Below, piece after piece: positions 27,401-41,800 of a stretch of DNA of 64,000 nucleotides; positions within the stretch are counted from its first letter, which is position 1; every line of letters begins with the position of its first letter. Source of the stretch: Heligmosomoides polygyrus polygyrus (lineage: Eukaryota > Nematoda > Chromadorea > Rhabditida > Heligmosomidae); NCBI GenBank assembly GCA_947396885.1, contig OX377205.1:70900969-70964968 (forward strand). Reading direction: 5' to 3'. The translations under genes and the position numbers were made by a program. The notes under the pieces are model-generated. The model ran no database searches. It saw only the letters and a list, made by a program, of their open reading frames with translations, and had not been told where the DNA came from.

Positions 27401-30400
27401 AATTCGATGCCATATTTCGCTTTTCCGTTTATCTTCCCTGAGCTGAAGCAAAAGGTAACCCGAAATACAAAGTGAGCATCTGGAAACCATAGTGCGAAAC
27501 ACGAAGTCTGGGCCTTCACACATCTCAATGCAGGCCCTTCACACATCTCTCGATGTATGTGAAAGCTATTTGAAAATTACCTCGGCGCGTGGTGGCACAG
27601 TCGGAGGAAGCGCCAGCTGTCGCGTGCACCCGACTCTAGGTCCCTTGTTCGGCTTTTCTCCCCGGCCAACCAAGCCTCCGTGGTCAGTGAATTGGTCAGG
27701 CTTTTATAAGAAGAATATAACACTGACTTGTTCATCAAGTGGCCACCACAGGTAACGTATAGACAAATGCGCATTCGAATAGTCTCCAAGACATCCAAAA
27801 ATAGAATGCGTGGCGCAGCCCAAAAGATGATCAACGCCGTCCTTTGTACTTTTTATCCTTCATGATATGCCTATGTGGTGTAAAGGACAAGCTCTGACCG
27901 GGTCACCAAGGTAATAAAAGCTGAATAGAATAAATTCGTTTGGTCTATACAAGGAATTGTGATGGCCGGTTGAAAGACAATGTATTCCCACTTTTTCCGT
28001 GCAAGTCCGGTGGTAATTCAGCTGCCTTGAGGGAATTGAAAGCATTGCTGGTCTAGGTGCGAACCGCTGGATCCGAAATTTGTTCGTGGTACATCCTATG
28101 TAGTACTGTTAGTTGCAGCAATTAAAGAAAGCTCTTCCAGCTGGCGATGAGTTCCTTTCCTCACAGAGGCGAATCTACAGAGTAAGGTCATCATGTCTGC
28201 ATGATCTTTTTTTTGCATTTGAAAAAGCAAACTCATATTGGAAACAGAAAGAATGAAGCATACCTACGTGTGACAGGTCGACGAATAGTTTCCCTATCTA
28301 CAGTGACATATTGAAATACGCAACGAACTAGAGCTTTGCGTGGCAATTGGAGTTCGTCTACATTTGTGCATCCTCGAATTTCAGAAAATGTCCTACGAGT
28401 TAGACGATGCGCTGCAAAAGGTGGGCGAGCATCAGATGACACTTGACGTGCTGGAAGTAGCGCATACGCAGGAACGAATCGAAGGACTCAAGAAAGACCT
28501 GGAAGCCAGGAAGGAGAAGGCCACCATTGGCAAGGAAGAATGGACGAAGCTGAAGAACGTGGGTTCCTAGGTTTTACAGCTGGAGCCTTCAGCGTGCATT
28601 ACTAGCAAGAATGCTGTGAGTACAGGTGCTCTTCGAAGCCGAGAAAGGCGTCGCGATGGGCGACAAGGCGATGGACCGTTTCAGCGGGCGGCAGCCGAGT
28701 CCTCGACTGGAGGAGTTGGAGGAGCGGCAGCAGGCTGTCGAAGAGGTCGGTGAGGCGAAGAGCCGAATGCGGGCACTGACTCAGCCGCGTGCTGCGTCAT
28801 GCCCTGACAGACGATCGGGGTCACTTCGTCACTTTCAGCTGCTGCCGCGCGTCGAGAGCCTCGTCTGCGACGCTGCCCGGCGCCTGGCGCTCGTCCTGCC
28901 CCGGATGAGCGACGGCAGCGAGCGGGCGACGGCGATCCGGAATCGCACGCGCGACGTCGAGACGCGGTTCCGCGACCTGGTCAGGGCCGCTCGCGAGGCC
29001 CGTGTCCGCCTCGACGCCCGTGCCGTCGACCAGGCCCAGCTGAAGCAGGACCTCGAGAACCTGCAGTTCTGGTTGGTCCACTGCGGTGGTCCTCGGTGCT
29101 GCTGATCTCTTATTGAATATTCCCAGGTTCGACGAGACGGCGACGGAGCTTGACGTGGACTTCAACCCGTACGATCTCAAGGCCATAGAAGAAGCGATCA
29201 ATGTGGCCACGGCGAAGAATTCCCAGATCGCTGAGAAGTTCGTTTACAATTTCGTAGGCTTCCGTAGTTACAGGTCGTTGTTCCGCAATCGATTCATTCT
29301 CTTGCTGAAAATCAAGCTTTGTGGACAAATCCGCGATGCACGGCGCATTCCACTTTCACAAGGTATCGTATAGGCAATTCAGATACAAGCTTTCCCACTG
29401 GTCCCGCTCACTTGAAATAATGGGCTTTACATTGAGCAGCACAGCCCCTATTAGTGTGGAGGGAATTTCCAAATAGCTGTAACGCGGGTCGCCACTGCGC
29501 CTCTTCCATGCCTTTGAATATGAGGATAGCTTCTCGCAAATAAAACAACCTTGAAAAAACGTTCACAAAATTCTGTAAAAATGACTTTTCAGGAAACAAG
29601 CGTTAGTCGCGTTAGAGTCGGCCAAAGAGCGACTAATTGCGCAGGCAAGTGTGGACCCGGCAGCGAAGCATGAAGTCCGTCGAGGAGTGAGCGAAGTAGC
29701 CAAGCGAATTGCCGACGTGAGTGCTTATCGATTGGTTATTGATTTGTCGCCAAGAGATTAAGATTCAAATGCGATCGATTTCAGCTACGCAGCGACCTCG
29801 TCGATCGGCTGCAGTCGCTGTCGCAACTGAAGCGCGAATGCGAATCGTTCTGGAAGCTGGTGGACGGCATGGCGCGACGCAGCGCCGACCTGCAGCGACG
29901 GTGCCAGGCGATCAACGACGCCGTCATATTCACGCCGTCGCCGGACCATGTGATGGCGTGCCGCAACGATGCCGCCACGCTCATGAACGACGTCGCGCGC
30001 GTCAAGGAGCGCGTCCAGCGCGCCAACGCCGACCATGTGAAGCTCGGCGGCAAGAGCGAGAAGGTAGGTGCCTCGAAAAAGTGTGATACAATAGCGAGGA
30101 TGAAAATCGATAGTCGATTGCAGAAGATAGTGACTGTGCTCACCTCCTGCAACACGGCGATTTCGTACGCAGCTGCGCTTTCTGAGCCATTCCCTTCTAC
30201 GGACGATTCCCTGCAGGAGTCGTCCTACTCTCAGGGTACGGTAGTAGATGTCAACCGTGAAGGGGCGATAACTCAGGCGTCGACGGCGGTGAGTGGCGTC
30301 GGCTGTTCTATTGTTGAAAAGACCGCCATTATGACGCCGCTTGTCTTTCAGGAGATGGTAGAAGATGACGAAGGGATGCTGAGTGAGGAAGAGACCATCG

Positions 30401-32756
30401 AACCAGAGTACCAAGGCACTTTGGAGTCGGCCACTGGCTCCTCGAAGGACGACGATGACCGGGCGGTGTAAGTTCTGGTCATTGGTCTACCACATCATCA
30501 GTAACGAACTGCTCCATTTTAGAGGGATGCCTCGGCTGCACCCTCGCGACGCGGCCAACTGGCAGTCGCTGACGCAGCTGCGACACTGGCTGAACGAGCT
30601 GGAGCGCGACGCGAGTCTGACCGTGGATCTGTGCGACCGCGTCGCCATTCGCGACATGATCAACACCGTGCAGGTGAGCGAGGCCGAAGAGCTTCATCTG
30701 TGCAATGTAACGTCAGGCATAGAATAGGCTTTCACCTACCAACCTCGTTGACAAAATAACTGGAGCATAACATTCTATCTCAACGCCGAGCTGCAAAGAT
30801 CAGACAATTTGGAGGGCAGTACCAATATATGTACTGGACGCCAAATGAGGGCTAATTTTCGGTATCCACTAGGCATGAACTATATTTACAAAGCTCAACA
30901 TTGTTTGTTCTGCTGCTTTTTACCACTAAATTCTAGCCCATAACTTTGTACAAATTCTCTATGAAAGCCGATCCTATATGAGAATGACTTGTGTTCCAGG
31001 GAATAATGGACCATATCCGGATGAAGATCATGGACGTGGTAGGGATTCAAGATGTCAGCGCGGCCGACGCGGTGAAGCACAAAGCGAGAGAACTGGTATG
31101 CAGTTGAAGTATTCATTCGTTTCGAGGAAGGTTTCATTGGCGTTGAAATTTATATAGGGGCATTAAGTTGACATTGCTGATGTAGTGTACTGTTGTCCCA
31201 TCTATTTCTCCTCTTCCGTTCTTTTCACGTAGGCAGTGACGATATATATTTGTATTTCGAGGAAAAAACAAACAACACAGAAGACAGAGCTTTCGTTTTC
31301 CTTCCCTACCCACATCGCAGGTGCGTATACAACTTTAGAAAATTCAAGTGTTGTTCATGCCTATCTTATCAATCAGCAGGACCAACCTCTCATTTCTTCC
31401 TCCATCACTTATGGATACCAACCAGAAGTGTGGTCATTCCGCCAACGTTACCCCAACGACCCAATCCACAAATGCGTGCTAGGATGGCAACAAGTACAGA
31501 ATAGCGGGCGCTCGCATCCAGGTCGTCGGCGCTGTCCGGGACAGACGACCAACCACCCAATCCACAAATGCGTGCTAGGATGGCAACAAGTACAGAATAG
31601 CGGGCGCTCGCATCCAGGACCCAGAACTCACTGAATATATGACTTAGCCTGGGCCTGGTCATACTTCGCGACGAGCGCGACTCGTCGCTTGCGCAAAACA
31701 TGCTCCTTCTTCGTCTTCTTCTTCTTCAGCGTCTGTCCCGATTCGTAGCGGGGTCCGCTATTCTGATCTCATGGCGCCACCTTTCCCGATCCAGCGCTAG
31801 ATCAAGGTGGACACCAGTTACTTTCAAGTCCATATGTAACGTATCGGACCAATGCTGCTTCAGACGCCCTCTAGACCGCTTTCCAGATACTTTCAACTCA
31901 AGGCCTATTTTGCTGACCATCTCTTCCTTTCCACGCAAAACGTGGCCGTACCATCGTAAGCGAGCTTCGAGCAACTTGTCGGCTATCGGCGCGACACCGA
32001 ACTTCTGCCGAATGACATCGTTTCGGATGCGGTCCTGCGCGTGACTCCGGCCGTCCAGCGCAGCATCTTCGTCTCCATGACGCTGAAGCGCGTTTCAACT
32101 TCTTCGGGGGTCCAGGCCTACACTCAGCGCTGTACATTGCTACCGTCTGGACGACTGTTCTGTAGATCTTCGACTTCAGCTGCTCTCGCGCAAAACATAC
32201 TAAGCGTCCAAAACCGAACGAGCGCCACCGAAATCTGTTCATACTCGAGCGCTGTCGTTGTCGCTCATATCGCTCGTTCACTGCTCCCGCCTGTTCCTAC
32301 TTTCCGGGCGCTGCCTTCGCTCTCGTCGCTCTTGTCGCTGTCGTCGCTAAGTATGAACAGGGCTTTTTAGTGAAAAGTCAATGCAATCAAAAATCAAAGT
32401 TATTGGTTGGTTTGGAAAACTTCGTTAGCCATTTTCTGTGTATATCTACTTAGAATTTTGACTTTTTTGAAAAAAAGCAATAAATTCTCCTTTTTCGCTA
32501 AACATGCGAAGGCGAGAATATCGTGGATTTCCTCAGCGACAAAATCGGCGAAATTTCGGCGGGTGCTTCCACACCCATAATGATCAGGGGACCTAGTTGG
32601 TACTGCAGTTTCGACATTGCTATCTATGCAACTTTACAGACATTTTCTCTTATCGATATACTCAGCAAAATATCCATATGGCTCTTACAATTAGTGCCGT
32701 GCTGTCGAAAATCTGAAATCTCACACCCGCACTAACTAAGGATTTCGCTGGTCATT

Positions 32757-32833
<77 letters not shown>

Positions 32834-35800
32834 TATGCTCATGACTTCATGCCCATCGATTGTTTAGGAGAAATCAATAGGTTCCTTCAAACAATAATAA
32901 TAGTAATTCATTACGTTGTTTAAGAGGAACGTGAGAAAACACGTCAAACGGCAACTCAAACTATTAAGAAAGTGCATCGTACGAATAAAAACAGTAAAGC
33001 GAGACAGTTCTCTGAGGTAGAGGTTGAGAGCTAAGCCTGTGGGCAGTGAACGAGTGAATGTTTTAAGCTCTAAGGATCTCGCGGATTTCGGGTGGAGTCT
33101 CTGAAGGGATATGCCTCGTAAGTAAATACATGATGGGTCAACTGTTGTCGATGCTTTTTGCGAATGCAAGTCTGTTGCTCCTAATGGGTGCGCGCCGACT
33201 ACTTAGCGTGGCGATACGCAGTTTCACGCAAGGACTCATGGCATTGGCTCATCTAAGCATGTCGTTTTGCGGGCCTTATTTTTCTTTGTATGACTTGTTC
33301 GGTGGATTGCTTCTCTCCTCTTTTTCGCGAAATACATATTACCGATCACTGAAGAGTGGTAATTGGCATGTTTTACCCGTGTGTCTCCATGCATCAGGCG
33401 ATCCTCAAAAATACTGGCGTGACCGTAGGAAATGGTTAGGCCTCCAAAGAAATAATCTGCCGCTTAGTGTCGATCCAGTTTATCGGCTTCTGCCCACAAT
33501 TGCTCTTTCGCTACTTCTCATGTGGTGACGGATTGTGATGTGGAGTATGAGCTACTCGACCCCTCTAGAGTTTAGCTGGATTTTGTTGGCCAGTTCTCCA
33601 AGTAGGAAGCTGCCCCGCACGTCACTCACGTGTCTGCATATACCGAAGAGTTGGGCAGGTCCATCCTGGAGCCTCCCTCTTGAATCGACAGCGGCTGCAC
33701 CGATCGCTGTGCTGCTTGCAGGTCGAGGACATGGACCGCGTGGCGAAGCAGTGCGAGAAGCGGCGCGCGACGCTGCAGCAGCTGGGCGAGCAGAGCCGGG
33801 TGTGGTGCGCGGCGCGCGACGCCGTCGAGCTCTGGATGCAGCAGGCGGACGAGATCGTCGGTGAGCCTCCGCCCAGGGCATCACTCTTCCAAGCGTCAGG
33901 CGCGACGAAGCCAAAGGCCTGAGCACATCACTACTGCCTTCAGGTCACAAGCGGACGGATGAGAGCAGCGACGAAGCGATGGCCGATGAGCTGAAGGCGA
34001 TTGACGGCATCATCGCAGAACTGGATCAGAAGAAGGCAGCAATCAAAGATGTGAACGCGAAGGTAGGACGTAATTTGGGTGTTCCTAACGGTCTTACGGT
34101 GTAAGCTCTTTCGCTTGGGTAGAATTGGAGTTTTATTTGTAAAAAATGTTAGCCTGGCGCTACCAACAACATAGTTGTTCGGTGCTGCACTGAAAGTGTT
34201 CTTGTTTCAGGGCAACGCCATGCTGGACACGTACACTCGTGACGAAGCTCACACTTTAAGCCACGAGCTCAGCAAGCTGAATATGCGGTGGAGCAAATTC
34301 AATGACAAGTCAGTATTTCTTCCTTGTTGACTGAAAATGGGGAATGCTCGATGGTAGGCTCGAGTTAGAGATCGTTCATATCTAGAGATTAGTCCTAGAA
34401 GGGGCAGAGGCGGGAGGAACTACTGAAGAGGTTGGATAGACAGCAAAGTTCGGAGAGGGCATAGAATCAAAGAACCACTTACGACGAGGAGATACTGCAA
34501 AACAGAGAACGGTTCAGAGTATCAAAGCGGAGTGAATGGGACACCAAGAATGGGAAATAGAAAGAGAGAGGAAGAGAAAAGGAAAAGAGATGGTCGCACG
34601 AGGACTTGAGGTTTTCATAGAGCTGGGAGCTAACCTAGGCGATAGACGTCGTTTGTTAGACTGGAAAAACATACTTGCCCATATGCAGCTCATTCTTCGA
34701 AAAGGATGCAGTCGTGAAGGAGCGTTCACGCAGACAGGATACTCCACAATGGTTTCTAATATTTTAATCAGTTGAGAACTGACCACAACTTCAGATCCGC
34801 TGCACTTTTTGGAACCGTTTCTGAGGACTTCTCTGAGTTTCAGATGGAATGCTTCTGGATTTAGTAGAAAGGACTGGAAATTAGCAAGGTCCACCTAAAA
34901 ACCCAACGCCCCCATCAAGTACAAAAAGAAAGTGCACAAAACAGCTTCACTAGCAAACTTGATGAGGTGTTTCTAAATGGATTGTAATCTGATAGCGCGT
35001 GTCATGAACGTTTTCTGTAGCGCTACCTCGTCATGATGTACAAAACACTTCCTGGTAAGCTGTATATCAACCTAGTTAACTTCTTTGGGGATATATGGAT
35101 GAAAACAGTAGGAGGCAAGTCTCGATTGCGGAATCACGGACAGAGTCAGATTCCCATCGACTTCTCTTTTTAGTTCTCTTTTCGCAAGGCTTTGTCTTTT
35201 TAACCTACATGATCCTCATGAATTCAATTTGTTGCTGGGGAAGTGCGAAGACCCGAGGAAGCTGGGGAGCGGATCGAGCTTACGAGTGGTCATCGCCGCT
35301 GCGGCAGGCACCGAGCGCTGCAATTAACCACCACTGCGCCGCCACTGATCACTGTCGCTCGTGCGAACTCGGCGCCGCCCACGCGAAGATCGAAGTATCT
35401 TCGGACTTTGTTTGAAGCTCTCACTGGTTTTGCCCAGCTATTTAGCCACATTCGGTCCTTTCTTCAGAAAAGGCAGTGGCTGGGTACCGATGGTGTCCTC
35501 TGACTATGCTACCATGCGCCCTTCTTTTAATAAAGGATGAAAGACCATGTTAATCAATTTCTATGAAGATGCGCCTGGTTCCATTCGACTTCATCTTTTA
35601 ATGCGCTCAAACCCTGCTACTTTTCTTCGCTTTAAGATACGCTTTAAACCTCTGTTTTTCCTTAAGGAATAATTTTTAAGGAGGTTTTAATACTGTCTGT
35701 AGACCGAAGTGCTCAAAATTGGTTAGGTTGTTCGTTTTGCACCCCTAAGTCTCTCACGCTAGGCTGTGATCTACGCTTTGGACAAAAACAAGTGAGTGCA

Positions 35801-38800
35801 TGTGGCTAGTGAATCCCCGGAACCGTCTGCAGTTGGGTCCATCCGGAACGCTGCGATGTCTTCCGGACGGCGTTTGCTCAACTCCGTGCAAGCCGCCGGC
35901 AATCCGTTTTGCCGAAAACAATTATGATACTCTACTGGTGGCGCTAATCCGGTTGACAATCATGGGTGCAGCCGGAGCGGCGGCAGCGAAGTCGTCGGTG
36001 TTCTCGGTTGGATCCGACGCTGAGGTGACCGTTGCCCCAATCAAGTCGCAATCGAATCACAGTCGTGTCGCGCCGCACGCGCGACCATTCGCGTTCGCGA
36101 CGCTCATTCGTCGTTGAAATCCATGCCCACTATCCTTATCGCCTTGACCGACGCGTAAATGAGTGTGCACTGGGGCCGGCAATGGTCTCGTTAGCGTTCA
36201 ATTTCGCAGCCCGATGCCTGCGGCGACCGCTTGGAGACGACGTCGCTCCACCGCTTGATACCTTCCCTTGTCTGCATCCCAACAGACGCTGCTTTCTGGC
36301 CTTTCTTCTCCAAGGGAATGCGTTTGTCGGAAGTAAATCTTGACTGTACATCAGCCTAGTGGTTATGAGTGCTTAGTCTCCGTGATATATTTCTCTGGAA
36401 GACTTCAATAACGATACAGTTTGCGGACTGAGATGTAGCTATTCTTCTTCTTACTTCTCGACTGTGGCAGCTTCCATTGTTTGCTAGATGGCTCTCGCAA
36501 GTAGGCCATGCTTTGCCCATTTTTGACATTACGGTTGTTCATCTTCAGAGAGAAAAGGGCGTAAAGTTCGTGTTCGGTGGATGTGGGGGCAACGCGAACA
36601 ATTTCAAAACGCTCGAAGAATGCCAGAAGAACTGCCCCTCTGAGATCTGAGAGGCTCATCAACCTGCTTCTATAATTGAAGTCGGGTGGTGAGAGGCGCC
36701 GCTTCATGCCTTCACGGATTGATCGTTTTCGGTAGGATTCGGTTCGATGATAAGGAAATAAGCTAGTCGCATCTTTTATCGAGCAATTATGCACTGACTA
36801 TAGGCAGCCTCTTTCCATATTCAAGTAGATATGCGGATAATCTAGAGCAACCGATGAACGTGAACTTCTTTTATAATTTTTGTCTNNNNNNNNNNNNNNN
36901 NNNNNNNNNNNNNNNNNNNNNNNNNNNNNNNNNNNNNNNNNNNNNNNNNNNNNNNNNNNNNNNNNNNNNNNNNNNNNNNNNNNNNNNNNNNNNNNNNNNN
37001 NNNNNNNNNNNNNNNNNNNNNNNNNNNNNNNNNNNNNNNNNNNNNNNNNNNNNNNNNNNNNNNNNNNNNNNNNNNNNNNNNNNNNAATTTTTGTCTAGGA
37101 AGGATACAACACTGTCTTGTTCATCGATGGGCACTATATTGCACAAACCAAATGCGCATCTATTTTCCCTCCACGACATCCCGTAGAAGTAGAATCTGCT
37201 ACGCACCCACTAAGAGATTGATCAAGACTGTCCTTTATCCTTTTATGCTTTATTCATATTGACCAGCACCGCTTTGTTGTGCAAATTGGTCTTTGGAAAC
37301 CATTTACGAAACTCACAGCCCGGCCTTTGTTCCACAGAAGGGTTCCTTTTATGGAGGATGGTCGAATTTCAATTGTAGGAAGAATGTTGCCGAGAAATAG
37401 CCTCATATATAAGCGCACGATTAAACAGGATTTCCTCCTCCTACTCACTCTATTCTCTCCTTCTGCCAGGTCATGGAGATCATAAATATCGGGCTTTTTC
37501 TTCACTTAAACAACGAAGCGAGGCTTGTAGCGCAGTCGGGTGAGGCGCCTCTTGTTCCTTGCACCCGATTCCAAGTTCCTGATTCGGATTTCCCACCTAG
37601 GCCAGGCAAACGTTCCACCCCTCCGAAGTCGGCGAATTTGTAGCAGACTTGTCTGGGAAAACTAGAGCACTGACTTCTCCATCGTCTGGCGAAGGCTAGT
37701 CTCTGTGTAGGCAAAATACGCCTTCAAATCGCCTCCATGACATCCCGCAGAACTAGAATGCGTGGCGCATCTTGCAAAGAGATTGAACAACGCTGTTTTT
37801 CAGCCTTTTATTCTTCGTGAATATTTAGCCTGAGAATTCGTCGTGCGGTGCTGGAGGCGACACAGCGATCCAGAAGCGATTTCCACACAGCGTTCGCCGA
37901 CTTCGAGGACTGGTTGGATCGAATTGGCGAGAATGTCGCCGAGCTGGAGCAACTGACTGCGAATGCGCAGTCGCTCAAAGACACTGCAAAGCGACGAGAA
38001 TGGATTCAGCAGCACAAGGCAGGATATTTACGTGTCTATGTATCTGTTTTTCAGTTCATTATCAGATTAATTCCAGTTGTGCGAAGTCCTTAATTTCAAA
38101 GACTTTTTTGCGGATTCTGTTCTGATAGATATTCCCTTTCCATCGAGGAGCACTCTATTTGCTAAAAATTGTGCCCTGTGTCCTAAAATCGAAGTTTATT
38201 GGGCAGGTACAGGATACCAAGACCCAATTGAGGATAGGAGCAAGTGGGGTAAAACACTATCTAGTTTTAGTGACTCTTCCAGAAAGAGGAAGATGGCCGA
38301 CTTTTTTCTCTTTCATTATATTTTGATTATTTCTTTAGTTTTCAAGACTTTTACCTTTTATTTTTTCTACGCAATGCTCTGGCTTTCTAATAGGCATCAC
38401 TTCAACATTCTAGTTCATCCATAGTGGAGGTCTTTCATCGTTCACTGCCCACTTTCAGTCCCTCGAAACCGAACTCGACGCTCACGAGGCGGTCTTGAAG
38501 GCCGTCGATGAAATGGGACGGAAACTTGGCGCCGGGCTGGAGTCCGGCAAAGACCGCACCGAGATTCAGAACAGACTCGATATGATGAACCAGAGGTGGA
38601 AGGAGGTCCGTCAAGCGGAGGGCACCGTCAGGTTAGTGAATGGAAGAACAGTGGTATTGGTCTAGGGTGTTTTCTAGTGGAATCCATATATCGAGCTATT
38701 GAAAAAGGCGTTATATACGGGAATATTATGGTTGTCGGCTGTCTCGTTACCCTTTTTTGTCATTCTCGGACTAGCGGGTGACTAGGTTAGTGGTAGAGGA

Positions 38801-41800
38801 CACCGTGACCGCAAGAGGAACTCGGATCTGTATTGCTTTCCTCCCTAACCAGAATGACATCCGCTTACTACCTGGCGCTTTGGTGCACTCCGGACGCTTC
38901 AAAGTCTGACGTTGAGAAAGCAACGGCCGTTGGCTCAAGCCTTGCACGAGCCAGTGCTTTACTCACAGCCGACCGTCTGCATCGTTGCGAATTCACGGCG
39001 TACCAGTGACTGCTCAATTGCTGCGACTTTCAGGAGCCGTCTGACGGATGCGGAGCAGGAGTGGGAAAAGCTGACCAACACGCTCTCGGCGCTGATTGGC
39101 TGGATCGAGGACAAGAGCATAGAGGTGCGTCCCTATTGGCTTTCTAGACTGCAGCCCAGCATTTTGTGTCGTTTTAGTCCAAACTCAAAGCCATTGCAGA
39201 TGCTCGCCCAGCAACCGGTCGGCGGAAGTCTTTCAGCAGTTATGGCACAGGGCGCGTGGATGAAGAACACCGAGAAGGAAATGGAGCAGAAGGTGTTGTC
39301 TTTCAGTTTTCGGTTTCTAAGGGTTCGCCATGAAAACCTGCTGGATGAGGGATAGGTGATTATTGGAATGCTTCAAAATAGAACCTGAATCGGAAGCACT
39401 TGTGGATTGACCATCGATCACCGATTTTAAGTAGAATAAGTCGGTGTTGTTGAGGGGATTTGAGTGACATGTTCATTTCGTTGATTACCCGAAGTAACTT
39501 GAATGGAATCGTGATGGCGCAGTTGGAGAAAATGCCTGCTCTCGCGTGCACCTCTAAACTAGGTTATGGGTTTATGTCTCTCCCAGATCCACTAAGCGTA
39601 CCGTTCCTACAGGATTGGAGAATTGGTAGCAGCCTTGTCAGAGAAAGAGTTCTCAATCGACCAGCCACCGCAAGTCAGTGCTGAAAGAAATACGCTTCAA
39701 ATCGGCACCACTATATCCTGTGCAAGTACAATGCATGACAAACCCCACAAAGAGATTTTATAACGTTTATTGAGTTACTTTATCATTACTAAAATGAGGG
39801 GATTGCATGAAAAACCACCAAGATTTTATTACTATTACTATTTCATTTCATTTTTTATTTTCTATTACTGTTTCTATTTTTCTTTTATTACTCTTTGTAA
39901 TATTTCTGTGGATCCATAAACACCTTTTTTGGTAACAGCAGTCGATATACTTATTGATTCCAAGCTTCTAACACACACGAATGGGAATGGAAAATAAAAG
40001 TTGGCATTAAAGACTATAATGAGAGAGAATACCTCAGCTGTGGTTCCCCCTTCCTCATCAGTATTTTCGCGGTTTCCTCCTGTTTAAAAAAGAAACAAAA
40101 ACCGAAGACGTGCCTGTGTGAACATTTAAATACTTTTTGGTTTCGATCAAATCTGGCAGCATTCGAGCAGCTAAGACTCCAACAACTATTTTTCTAACCT
40201 TTTTCTCTTACTTCCGTGGTCACCTTTACATCAGGATTTTGTTTGATTTAGCGAAACGACCACTGCAACCTGATCTAACAGAGCATTGTTTACTGCTTTG
40301 TATCCCACCGTATATGATCATAATATGATATGATATATGATTATTATAAGGCGCTTTAGGCTTGAACACAATTAAAACCCAGGCACAGCTTTCTACTATA
40401 GCAGGCAAAAGATTCATTTTTGGAAAAATTCTTTTTTTTTCAAATGGAGAGCATACGAATAGAGTGAAGAGAGGAAACGCAGGGAAGCGTTTTCCAAAGG
40501 TCATCCCTGATAACCCCCTTATCATTAATTCCATAAGCGTTTCACATTTTGATTGACGATCAGTTCAAGTGCTTACAGTCTCCTCTCCTTTGACTAGTTG
40601 GCTAAATTGCCCTCTTTCGCTACGGCATGCGTCGGCTTTCAGGGTATCCAAGTCCGGGAGGCGATCACGAACGCGCACTCGTTCCTCATGCAGCACGACC
40701 TGCGACCGAAGCTGCACCGACCAGGAGTGCTCGCCGAGGAGGATGAAGCCGGTGAGTTCGCAGTCGCCTTGAACTCAACTCTGAGACCACACACCTGTTC
40801 CAGATGAACGCGACGCTGAGCAGCGCCGCTGCGGCCTGCAGATCCACGTCGACTGCGAGAAGTTGAAGGAGAAATGGGCGGAGCTGGGCGTTCAGTTCGC
40901 CGACTGGGACAAGGCGATTCACGCGGCCGCCTTGCGACTACAGGAGCTTGAGAGGGCGTTGGCCGAGTGCCAGCTGCATCTGAGGTTTTCCATTTCTCAG
41001 CTTTAGACCAGCCATAGAAACGCGAAGATACCAGTTCCCTGGAGGAGCAACCATACAGTTTGAGCGGATGCCAAATGTGACCAGTTATTTATTCGATGAC
41101 TCTTTTTAATTAAGCAATTGTTCATACTATTATATTAGCTGTCGTGGCTGGCCCACTATTGACATTCTCTGTCAATAATGGGCCTATAATTTTAAGTATA
41201 CCAAAGATGATGACATGTTTTACAATTAGAATCTTTACAATTCTTTCATTTATCCGTTTGACGGGCGTCTACTAAACACCACGTTACTGCTCTAATTTCC
41301 CGCCTGTGCCGTTTGTGAATACTTTTCAGAAAATCCTTTTCCTGGGTGTCGGCGCCACCGTTCCGTTTCGTCGGGTTCTGAAGCACCTCTTTGCGATTTA
41401 GTGTAACTGAGAGAGTTAATATTAGGTTGTCCGGAAAGTTTTTTGACTAATGTCGGAGAACATTATATAATATTAATGACTTAACAACCACTATCATTCA
41501 ACAAAGTATTCACCAATATGATCTATCATATATTGTCATCTTTTCGGTAAAGAGCAAATACCAAGAGCAAATTTCTCCGGAGACTTGGACAGTAAGAAGT
41601 TGTTGACACAACTTTTGACTTCCTCCCGATTTGCGAACCTTTTTCCAGCTAAGAAAGGCTGCAGCGCCTGGGAAACGTGGTGGTCACTGGGTGCAAGATC
41701 AGATGACCACGACAGATGGGGTATCAATTCAATCCCGGGTCCTTCCAATTTTTTCTGCGTATTCTTTGCTGTGTGTGGTCTGGCATTATCCATGAAAAGA

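Larger units (their letters stand above)
23157..28384. other. Long intron after exon 22 (5.2 kb)
   Basis: Contains SINE copies at 24752, 27241 and 27583 and TTTA runs near 25040 and 25300. No nested gene with recognisable domains on either strand. Confidence 0.6.

Noticed and set aside
33130..33528. 132-codon plus-strand frame with hydrophobic stretches
   Set aside because: No known family and no splice or promoter support. Lies in an intron.
36854..37206. Open frames spanning the N gap
   Set aside because: They consist of unknown residues from N and have no meaning.
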